Shown piece by piece: positions 52,767-58,853 of a stretch of 58,853 nucleotides of DNA (within the stretch, counting starts at the first letter, position 1; the number at the start of each line of letters is the position of its first letter). The translations under genes were made by a program, and so were the position numbers. Below the pieces are notes generated by a model that saw only the letters and a list, made by a program, of their open reading frames with translations, ran no database searches and was not told the DNA's origin. Source of the stretch: Muribaculaceae bacterium (GTDB taxonomy: Bacteria; Bacteroidota; Bacteroidia; Bacteroidales; Muribaculaceae). Where the stretch lies: positions 1 through 58,853 of the forward strand of contig JAMPBB010000004.1 in the NCBI GenBank assembly GCA_023666885.1, read 5' to 3'.

Positions 52767-55304
52767 TCAGAATGTGACATGTAGTGCAATACGTACACCG
52801 CTACGGTCAATACCCGGATTGTCACGGTAGGTCAATCGCCACACATAGTCTACCCTGAGTATCTTAAATATATTGTCCAAGCCCACACCGGCCTCCATGT
52901 ACGGTGTATGCTTCATAGCCATGGTATGTGACACTTCCGGGAAGCGGAAAAGCCCGTCGTTATACTCAGGATTGTTTCGCTTGCTAAGATGCCCCCAAAT
53001 GCCTCTGAACGAGAAGGCTTCCCTGAGTTTCAGTTTATTGAGCAGTGGTATGTAATTCAATATGGCGCCATTGGCCCAATATGTGAAATCCCATGCCGCA
53101 TAGCTGTCATTGATAAACTCCATGGCATTCATCAGTGAGAAACTTTCCGGCTGTATGGTATATGACAGGTTGGCATTAGGTATCAGCAAATCCGGATAGG
53201 CTGAGCGACTCCATACATGCCCTCCCTTGAGTATTATGTCAGTAAATCCGAATGCCGACATCCAAAAACGTTTTTGCAGACTTATTTCGGTCTTATTTAT
53301 CTCAAACATACTGCCCATAAAACCTTTAGGCGAATATGTCTGGGTGACCATAACTACCGGTGCGTCAAGATTTATGGGATACCGGTGTGTCTTGGTCTGA
53401 TAGAATTTCTCACCCGGAGCATATCGGAGTTGCAAGCTGAATGATGCCTGTGAGTAATGGGGATATACATCACCATATCCAATTATAAACGTCATGAATT
53501 CAGTAGCATACTGCCGCTCATAGCGCAGGCCGCCTACCACCGAGAAATTATTTCTCAATTCAAGGGTATATTCCAGCTGGCCTACACGATGGTATGTCAT
53601 CTGCAAGTCCTTCTGGCGCTTAAACGAAAGGAACATATTGTCCGGATTGGTAAAAGCATAGTGCTGCCCTAACATATCAGTATCATACATATAATATGCC
53701 CGCAGTGAATGTATGGGGAACTCACGCGCATGATACTTCTTGTCATTGAATGCCCACTCCACTTCACCTCGGTATTTCCATTTATGGTCATGAGTACCGT
53801 AAGCCACATATCCACGCCCGAAGAAACGCTTGCACAGATTAGCCGTGGTCATTCCACCGGCTCTGAGTCGGTATCCTTCCATGGTGTTATGGCTTATCAC
53901 CGTGTTCATTGGGCCTATATCCACCTTGCTCGGATTGCCGGTGGAGATATAGCCTGTGAAAGCTATCTTTATTACCTTCTCGGTCCAATAGTACAGCGGT
54001 TGCTGCCTCAAGCGGGCAAGCATGAGCCCTACATTGTCTTCCTTCCCTGAAATAGGAATCAAACGGGCTTTGTTCCAAAATTCGGCATCACGCTCCTCTG
54101 CGCCTGACGCCACTATCTCCCTACCGAGCGGGCTGAAAAGTCTGTCGTAAGCCGGAGCGTTGAAATTATGCCCGGTATAAGCTGTGTTTCTTCTTACATA
54201 TAGGCCTTGAGTTCCCGGCAATATGCTTACCTCGGCCGTCATATCATCTGATACTTTCAGCCGTGAGCCGTCAGGTGCCTTAACGAAATTCTGCTCGAAA
54301 TATATGTGGCTTATAAAGTTGAGGTTTATCTCTTTCGGCACGTTCATCACCACCTTTTTTATGAACATAGTACTGTCACCCTCCGGCACATATATACGTC
54401 CGGTAAACCCGAACGACTTTGAGTTGCGCGGCACGAACGACAGCTCTATACACCGTTCGTCGCCCACCATCACCGTATCGCTCAGATAGAATTTATAGAA
54501 ATCCGGAGCCAGACGCGAGAGCGGGCTCACAAATCGGTTCTGAAGTATATTTATATCATTATCATATACATCAATTTCCCTAAGAATATCCTCAAAGAAT
54601 ATACGCATATTGTCCTGATCCATAAAGTCGCCCAACCCTTCCTGACGGATCCCGTCGACATACACCTTCTCCGTACGCGGGTCGCGCCGATAGAATACGC
54701 GAGCTGCCTTTTCACGCGAATTGAGGTTCAATATCGGCTTACCCGAAATTTCCGACGTATCCACATACTCTTTAAGAAAGTCATAGCGCTTGAGCATTAC
54801 ATTCTTGGTGCTTTCGGGGTTGAAATTGTCAAGCGCCATGGTAATGCGCTCATACATGGTGTAATTGAAGTTGTCATGGCGCTTGGGGTCAGTGCGTTCA
54901 CTGGCATCGACTATACGATGCATGAAGTCTACCGCCGGATTATTACGCTTACTGTACTTCTCCTTTTTAGGCTTTACCACAACCTCGCCAAGAGCAACAC
55001 CATCAGGCGATATGTCAACCACAATGTCCGTAACCACTCCTCGCTTCACAGGTATCAGCTTGGTGGTGTAACCCATAGCGGAAACCTGCATTACCGAAAA
55101 CGGTTTATCCGTGGAAATATCAAAGATTCCGTTCTCATCGGCCAGACCTCCACGGTCGCTGCCCTTAAGGAAAATGGCTGCATATGGCACCGGCTGATGA
55201 CTTATAGAGTCACGCACAAGTCCCCTAAGCCGCGAATGGAGCGGAGCACCGGACATAGGGAGCGCGGTTACGGCTACGATAAGCAGTAGAAGCAGCCTAT
55301 GCAT
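52767..55304 (-). CDS. DUF5686 outer-membrane protein with carboxypeptidase-like regulatory domain
   Basis: An 845-residue exported protein; the ATG at 55304 opens the signal peptide (MHRLLLLLIVAV, ending SGA). An upstream in-frame start at 55340 lies in phoH coding sequence. Residues about 20-105 form a CarboxypepD_reg-like beta-sandwich (LRGLVRDSISHQPVPYAAI, GVALGEVVV). The rest matches DUF5686, with many aromatic amphipathic strands and a C-terminal Phe (ALHVTF), so it is probably a TonB-independent outer-membrane barrel. Its start overlaps the end of phoH by 8 bases. The function of DUF5686 is unknown. Confidence 0.86.
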   Translation of the reverse strand: MHRLLLLLIVAVTALPMSGAPLHSRLRGLVRDSISHQPVPYAAIFLKGSDRGGLADENGIFDISTDKPFSVMQVSAMGYTTKLIPVKRGVVTDIVVDISPDGVALGEVVVKPKKEKYSKRNNPAVDFMHRIVDASERTDPKRHDNFNYTMYERITMALDNFNPESTKNVMLKRYDFLKEYVDTSEISGKPILNLNSREKAARVFYRRDPRTEKVYVDGIRQEGLGDFMDQDNMRIFFEDILREIDVYDNDINILQNRFVSPLSRLAPDFYKFYLSDTVMVGDERCIELSFVPRNSKSFGFTGRIYVPEGDSTMFIKKVVMNVPKEINLNFISHIYFEQNFVKAPDGSRLKVSDDMTAEVSILPGTQGLYVRRNTAYTGHNFNAPAYDRLFSPLGREIVASGAEERDAEFWNKARLIPISGKEDNVGLMLARLRQQPLYYWTEKVIKIAFTGYISTGNPSKVDIGPMNTVISHNTMEGYRLRAGGMTTANLCKRFFGRGYVAYGTHDHKWKYRGEVEWAFNDKKYHAREFPIHSLRAYYMYDTDMLGQHYAFTNPDNMFLSFKRQKDLQMTYHRVGQLEYTLELRNNFSVVGGLRYERQYATEFMTFIIGYGDVYPHYSQASFSLQLRYAPGEKFYQTKTHRYPINLDAPVVMVTQTYSPKGFMGSMFEINKTEISLQKRFWMSAFGFTDIILKGGHVWSRSAYPDLLIPNANLSYTIQPESFSLMNAMEFINDSYAAWDFTYWANGAILNYIPLLNKLKLREAFSFRGIWGHLSKRNNPEYNDGLFRFPEVSHTMAMKHTPYMEAGVGLDNIFKILRVDYVWRLTYRDNPGIDRSGVRIALHVTF

Positions 55305-56283
55305 TTTCAGTATCAGTATCCGTATTAGTTTGAGGCTCATCCTTCATTTCCCGGTCATATTCCTCATAAGCCTCCACTATGCGCTGCACCAGGGCATGGC
55401 GCACTATGTCCTTCTTGCCGAATTCCACTCGCCCTATCCCACTGACGCCCTTAAGTACACGAAGAGCCTGAATGAGACCGGAGGTAGTGGAGCGTGGCAA
55501 ATCTATCTGCGTAGCGTCACCGGTGATTATCATTTTGCCGTTCATACCTAATCGGGTCAGGAACATCTTTATCTGGTGTGTAGTGGTGTTCTGCGCCTCA
55601 TCAAGCACTATTACGGCATCGTTAAGCGTGCGGCCTCTCATGAATGCCAACGGGGCTATCTGTATGGCTTTGCTCTCCATATATTCCTTGAGCTTGGCCG
55701 CAGGCACCATATCCTCCAAGGCGTCATAAAGAGGCTGAAGATACGGATCTATCTTATCCTTCATGTCACCGGGCAGGAACCCGAGTTTCTCACCGGCCTC
55801 TACAGCCGGACGTGACAATATTATCTTACGCACCTCCCTATTCTTCAGTGCCCGTACTGCAAGAGCTATGGCTATATATGTCTTGCCTGTTCCGGCCGGG
55901 CCGAGTGCAAAGGTCAGGTCATTGTTAGCAAATGCCTCTACGAGCCTTTGCTGGTTAGGTGTGCGTGCCGATATGGGCTTACCGTTCACGCCAAATATAA
56001 TTACGCCATCGCTCTTACGGTCATGCGGAACCTCACCATGTATTATGTCAAGGATTACATCCTCGGTAAGAGTGTTGTATTTTACGCAGTACGCCTCAAG
56101 CTCACGGACTTTCTTTTCAAAGTCAGACGTTTCCACTTCATCACCTATCACCTTTATCACCGAACCGCGTGCGGCCACTCTGAGCTTGGGGAACAGATTG
56201 CGTATAAGCTGCATATTGCTGTTATTGACTCCATAGAAGCTTGCCGGATCGGCATTGTCAAGTATTACTATTCGTTCTATCAT
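55297..56283 (-). CDS. phoH: PhoH family ATPase
   Basis: A 328-residue cytoplasmic NTPase with an N-terminal KH-like region and the PhoH domain. Walker A is GPAGTGKT (about 134-141) and Walker B is VIVLDEAQNTT, with TGDATQIDLP further on. Family members (YbeZ-type) are tied to RNA handling and rRNA processing, often next to ybeY, which is absent here. It is the first gene of a minus-strand run: phoH, DUF5686, SGNH, MBOAT, murB, murA. Confidence 0.93.
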   Translation of the reverse strand: MIERIVILDNADPASFYGVNNSNMQLIRNLFPKLRVAARGSVIKVIGDEVETSDFEKKVRELEAYCVKYNTLTEDVILDIIHGEVPHDRKSDGVIIFGVNGKPISARTPNQQRLVEAFANNDLTFALGPAGTGKTYIAIALAVRALKNREVRKIILSRPAVEAGEKLGFLPGDMKDKIDPYLQPLYDALEDMVPAAKLKEYMESKAIQIAPLAFMRGRTLNDAVIVLDEAQNTTTHQIKMFLTRLGMNGKMIITGDATQIDLPRSTTSGLIQALRVLKGVSGIGRVEFGKKDIVRHALVQRIVEAYEEYDREMKDEPQTNTDTDTENA

Positions 56284-56295
56284 ATAGTTTTAAAC

Positions 56296-56305
56296 GCCGT
56301 ACGGC
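56296..56305. repeat. 10-base perfect palindrome between phoH and the CYTH gene
   Basis: GCCGTACGGC reads the same on both strands. It lies in the 74-base divergent gap, 12 bases before phoH and upstream of the CYTH -7 element. It could be a regulator site shared by both units. Confidence 0.5.
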
Positions 56306-56310
56306 ATTAT

Positions 56311-56339
56311 TTTAGTATCATTAGTATTTAGTATATTTG
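56311..56339 (+). promoter_or_regulatory. Candidate promoter of the CYTH gene
   Basis: TATATTTG (56332-56339) is a perfect TAnnTTTG. TTTA (56311-56314) is a weak -33 element with a 17-base spacer. Initiation would fall about 12 bases before the ATG at 56358. Confidence 0.5.
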
Positions 56340-56357
56340 CGCTCTAAACCTATTAAT

Positions 56358-56804
56358 ATGGCTAAAGAGATAGAGCGAAAATTTCTGGTGCGCGACCTTT
56401 CATTCCTGGAGCAGGCATCCTGCTCGTTTGACATAAGGCAGGGATACCTATCTGTAAACCCCGAAGCCACTGTAAGAGTTCGCACAAAAGGTGAGCGAGG
56501 CTTCCTTACCGTCAAGGGCATTACACAAGGCGCATCGCGCCATGAATGGGAATATGAAATCCCGCTGTCCGATGCCGAAGAGATGCTCCGTCTGTGTCCG
56601 CCCGATAAGGTTCTTGAAAAGACCCGGTTCATAGTTGGCCGCTGGGAAGTAGACATGTTTCACGGCAGGCTTGACGGCTTAATACTTGCCGAAATAGAGC
56701 TGAGATCAGAGGATGAGCCTGTGACATTGCCATCATTCATAGGTGAGGAAGTGACCGGCGACAGCAGATACTACAACTCTGTTTTGGCCATTTCCACACC
56801 ATAA
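56358..56804 (+). CDS. CYTH domain triphosphate phosphatase-like protein
   Basis: A 148-residue CYTH-fold protein from the ATG at 56358. The metal-binding ExExK-type motif is EIERKFLV at about 4-11. Strand residues such as ATVRVRTKGERGFLTVKG and a C-terminal EIELRSEDE complete the triphosphate tunnel. Bacterial homologues hydrolyse inorganic triphosphate or thiamine triphosphate, and others are adenylate cyclases; size and motif favour a phosphatase. An in-frame TTG at 56337 is inside the -7 element and is rejected. It is divergent from phoH and convergent with rlmD, with a 7-base gap. Confidence 0.9.
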   Translation: MAKEIERKFLVRDLSFLEQASCSFDIRQGYLSVNPEATVRVRTKGERGFLTVKGITQGASRHEWEYEIPLSDAEEMLRLCPPDKVLEKTRFIVGRWEVDMFHGRLDGLILAEIELRSEDEPVTLPSFIGEEVTGDSRYYNSVLAISTP

Positions 56805-56811
56805 TACGATT

Positions 56812-58224
56812 TTATTTACGCAATGTCATGCGCACCACGTTTTCCACGTGCTGTGTATGCGGAAACATGTCCACCGGCTGTATGGCATCGACATCGTACT
56901 TCTCATAGAGTAGTGCCATGTCACGCGCCTGAGTGGCCGGGTTACAGCTTACATACACTATACGTGAAGGCTCCGCGTTAAGTATTACCTTCACTACATC
57001 ATCATGCATACCTGCGCGTGGCGGATCTATGATCATCACGTCCGGACGCCCGTACTTCTCCACAAATTCATCCGTGAGCACATCTTTCATATCGCCGGCA
57101 AAGAATCGGGTATTGCCTATACCGTTGACGTCCGAATTTATCTTGGCATCTTCAATAGCATCCGGCACATACTCTATGCCTATCACGGCCTTGGCTTGTG
57201 AAGCCACGAAATTTGCTATGGTGCCGGTACCGGTATACAGGTCGTATACAAGTTCCTGCCCCGTGAGGCCGGCAAAGTTTCTGGCCACCTTGTAGAGCTC
57301 GTATGCCTGAATGGAGTTTGTCTGATAGAATGACTTAGGCCCTACACGGAATCTCAAGCCTTCCATCTCCTCCACTATATACGGAGCGCCCTTAAAGCAT
57401 ATTATGTCCTGATCCGCTATAGTGTCATTAGCCTTCAGGTTAATGACATACTGAAGTGACGATATCTCCGGGAAACGTGCTGCCACGGCACTCATTATGT
57501 CAGCTATGGCTTCCTTATCATCTGCGCCAAATGACATCACCGCCATTATTTCACCGGTTGATGCCATGCGTACCATAAGCGTACGTAGCAACCCGGTCTG
57601 GGCACGCAGATCAAAGAAAGTATAGCCCCGGCTCTTGGCATAATCCTTAATAAAGTGCCTCAGCTTATTTGAGAAATCATCCTGCAAATGACAGCGCCCT
57701 ATGTCAAGCACCTTATCAAAAGCACCCGGTATATGGAATCCGGCCGCATCACGGTCAGGGAACTCCTCTCCACTGCTGAGCTGCTCGAATGTAAGCCACA
57801 TGCGGTTAGAGAAAGTATACTCCATCTTGTTACGGTACTCCCAAATATTCTCAGAGCCAAGTATCGGCATAATATCCGGAATCGGAATCTTGGCTATACG
57901 CTCCATGGCATCACGCACCTGCTGCTGCTTACACTCAAGCTGATAGCTGTATGGTAAATGCTGCCACCTACAGCCACCACATACGGTAAAATGCTCACAG
58001 CGTGGGGCGCATCTTAGCGCCGAGGGCTTGACAAGCCTCTGTATATGTCCTTCAGCGTAACTTTTCCTTTTGCGGTCTATTTTAACGTCCGCCACATCGC
58101 CGGGCGCTCCGAATGGGATGAACACCACCATGTCATTTACCCGAGCCAAGCTCTTGCCCTCGGCAGCTACGCCGGTGATTTCCACATTCTCTAACAGCGG
58201 AAGTTCTTTACGTTTTCTTGCCAT
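56812..58224 (-). CDS. rlmD: 23S rRNA (uracil1939-C5)-methyltransferase
   Basis: A 470-residue SAM enzyme of the RlmD/RumA (TrmA) family. It starts at the ATG at 58224; an earlier in-frame start at 58242 adds six residues and is less likely. The N-terminal TRAM domain is at about 8-65. The 4Fe-4S cysteines are in CAPRCEHFTVCGGCRWQH. The SAM motif is LYTGTGTIANFVAS. Catalytic signatures are DPPRAGMHDD and YVSCNP, with the nucleophilic Cys. A close RlmD/RlmCD paralogue could act on another uridine, so the exact site is inferred. Confidence 0.92.
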   Translation of the reverse strand: MARKRKELPLLENVEITGVAAEGKSLARVNDMVVFIPFGAPGDVADVKIDRKRKSYAEGHIQRLVKPSALRCAPRCEHFTVCGGCRWQHLPYSYQLECKQQQVRDAMERIAKIPIPDIMPILGSENIWEYRNKMEYTFSNRMWLTFEQLSSGEEFPDRDAAGFHIPGAFDKVLDIGRCHLQDDFSNKLRHFIKDYAKSRGYTFFDLRAQTGLLRTLMVRMASTGEIMAVMSFGADDKEAIADIMSAVAARFPEISSLQYVINLKANDTIADQDIICFKGAPYIVEEMEGLRFRVGPKSFYQTNSIQAYELYKVARNFAGLTGQELVYDLYTGTGTIANFVASQAKAVIGIEYVPDAIEDAKINSDVNGIGNTRFFAGDMKDVLTDEFVEKYGRPDVMIIDPPRAGMHDDVVKVILNAEPSRIVYVSCNPATQARDMALLYEKYDVDAIQPVDMFPHTQHVENVVRMTLRK

Positions 58225-58250
58225 GTATAAATAATAGGTCAAAATTCAGG

Positions 58251-58280
58251 CAAATTTAGCGTAAAAAAACGTCATTCAAA
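58251..58280 (-). promoter_or_regulatory. Promoter of rlmD
   Basis: On the minus strand TTTG (58277-58280), an 18-base spacer and TAAATTTG (58251-58258) match the Bacteroidetes consensus. The leader to the ATG at 58224 would be about 20 bases, supporting that start. Confidence 0.65.
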
Positions 58281-58327
58281 AATAATGCCCAAAATCAGCT
58301 GCCATATGGCAAAAATTCAGCTAAAAT

Positions 58328-58359
58328 CTTGCATGGGCAAAAAGATTGAACTAATTTTG
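58328..58359 (+). promoter_or_regulatory. Promoter of tRNA-Gln
   Basis: CTTG (58328-58331), a 20-base spacer and TAATTTTG (58352-58359) fit the -33 and -7 elements. Transcription would begin near 58366, about 37 bases before the tRNA. Confidence 0.68.
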
Positions 58360-58402
58360 TACCGCTTTAGGCGCAACACATACGCGTCTGGGCACATAGG
58401 AT

Positions 58403-58473
58403 TGTCTTATGGTGTAATGGTAGCACTAAGGTTTTTGGTTCCTTCAGTCCAGGTTCGAATCCTGGTAAGACAA
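58403..58473 (+). tRNA. tRNA-Gln, anticodon TTG
   Basis: A 71-base tRNA. The acceptor stem TGTCTTA (58403-58409) pairs with TAAGACA (58466-58472), and A58473 is the discriminator. The T arm has CCAGG and GTTCGAAT closing with CCTGG. The D loop contains TAATGGTA. The anticodon stem AAGG/CCTT holds the loop TTTTGGT, giving anticodon TTG for glutamine; one T-T mismatch closes the stem. CCA is not encoded. It is a single-tRNA unit with its own promoter and terminator. Confidence 0.93.
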
Positions 58474-58477
58474 CATC

Positions 58478-58508
58478 AAAAAGGGGCTGTGTCACACAGC
58501 CCCTTTTT
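58478..58508 (+). terminator. Intrinsic terminator after tRNA-Gln
   Basis: AAAAAGGGGCTGTG (58478-58491) pairs perfectly with CACAGCCCCTTTTT (58495-58508) around the loop TCA. It begins 5 bases after the tRNA. Confidence 0.9.
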
Positions 58509-58557
58509 CTACAATCACATCGTAGGTTCCATTCTTTGTTACGCTAACAAATAATTC

Positions 58558-58615
58558 GGACTTGTCCTTGTTTTTAGGACAAAAATCATTATTTTTGTCC
58601 CTTCATTTAGGACAA
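58558..58615 (+). promoter_or_regulatory. Promoter overlaid by a GGAC/GTCC repeat array, candidate autoregulatory operator
   Basis: The palindrome GGACTTGTCC lies at 58558-58567. A perfect 10-base inverted repeat, GGACAAAAAT (58577-58586) and ATTTTTGTCC (58591-58600), follows. The direct repeat TTTAGGACAA occurs at 58573-58582 and 58606-58615. The -7 element TATTTTTG (58590-58597) lies in the right arm, and CTTG (58567-58570) is 19 bases upstream as -33. The last repeat ends one base before the ATG at 58617. Confidence 0.6.
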
Positions 58616-58616
58616 T

Positions 58617-58853
58617 ATGGATAAGCTGTATATAAAATCTCAAATAGCGATGCGTCAGTCAGAGTTTCCGACTGACTTGAAAAGACGTGACAACCCATTG
58701 CCCGTCAATACCAATAAAATTGTTACTATACCGGGTGTAAGGCGTTGTGGCAAAACATCCCGAATGGAGATTGTGGTGAACCACCTTCTGACACAAGACG
58801 TTGACAGGAAACGTATTCTATGGGTCAGCTTTGATGATGAGCGTCTGGTGAGA
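58617..58853 (+). CDS. AAA ATPase (AAA_14/DUF4143-type), 5' part only
   Basis: The first 79 codons of an ATP-binding protein cut by the window edge. Walker A is GVRRCGKT at 40-47, preceded by the Arg-Arg-Asp-Asn-Pro turn, and the strand ILWVSFDDERL at 67-77 follows. This pattern matches the AAA_14 domain of DUF4143 ATPases, which are abundant and often variable in gut Bacteroidales. Their role is not settled; links to toxin-antitoxin-like or mobile functions have been suggested but are unproven. The start is set by the ATG just after the repeat array. Confidence 0.8.
   Translation, partial: MDKLYIKSQIAMRQSEFPTDLKRRDNPLPVNTNKIVTIPGVRRCGKTSRMEIVVNHLLTQDVDRKRILWVSFDDERLVR

Overview
The window looks like ordinary chromosome from a member of the Bacteroidales, and the gene set fits a gut Muribaculaceae-type organism best; I infer the family from gene content only. 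Evidence for the order: Bacteroidetes-type promoters (TTTG, about 20 bases, TAnnTTTG), a type V (FimA/Mfa1-like) pilus operon with DUF3575 and DUF3868 partners, the DUF4290, DUF4906, DUF5106 and DUF5686 families, a MoxR-Bat aerotolerance-type operon, and many lipoproteins with a signal peptide II cysteine near residue 20. No phage, plasmid, insertion sequence or CRISPR array was seen.

Layout. 0-3.4 kb: a secreted GH29 fucosidase, then divergently a tRNA methyltransferase and a CPBP membrane protease. 3.4-13.2 kb (minus strand): a six-gene type V pilus operon running DUF3575 protein, DUF3868/OmpA protein, Mfa1-like shaft subunit, Mfa2-like anchor and two tip-type subunits, the last of 1172 residues. 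Its upstream region holds a run of nine G beside good -7 elements. 13.5-24.7 kb: a DUF5106 thioredoxin-like protein, menD, the anaerobic ribonucleotide reductase pair nrdD-nrdG, an MBOAT acyltransferase with two SGNH-fold partners, and menF. 24.7-30.6 kb (minus): rimO, ftsY, a coiled-coil lipoprotein, rsmI, a small conserved protein and dacB. 30.7-37.9 kb (plus): tetR-fabG, then DUF4290, rimM, an acidic protein, an OmpA-like protein, proS, a GT2 glycosyltransferase, HU, and a HU-like protein ending in a transmembrane helix. 38.0-46.5 kb: moxR, DUF58, a membrane protein and batA to batE. 46.6-48.1 kb: a small HTH protein and a universal stress fusion protein. 48.1-56.3 kb (minus): phoH, a DUF5686 outer-membrane protein, a second SGNH plus MBOAT pair, murB and murA. 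56.3-58.9 kb: a CYTH phosphatase, rlmD, tRNA-Gln and the start of an AAA ATPase.

Themes. Much of the window serves the cell envelope: pilus assembly, peptidoglycan precursors (murA, murB, dacB), two separate MBOAT/SGNH acylation modules, a lipid-linked glycosyltransferase and the Bat membrane complex. The points most worth a second look are the G-run in the pilus control region, the MBOAT/SGNH pair sitting directly upstream of murB-murA, a MurA with Asp in place of the fosfomycin-target Cys, the membrane-tailed HU protein, the twin direct repeats upstream of nrdD, and the GGAC/GTCC array in front of the terminal ATPase.
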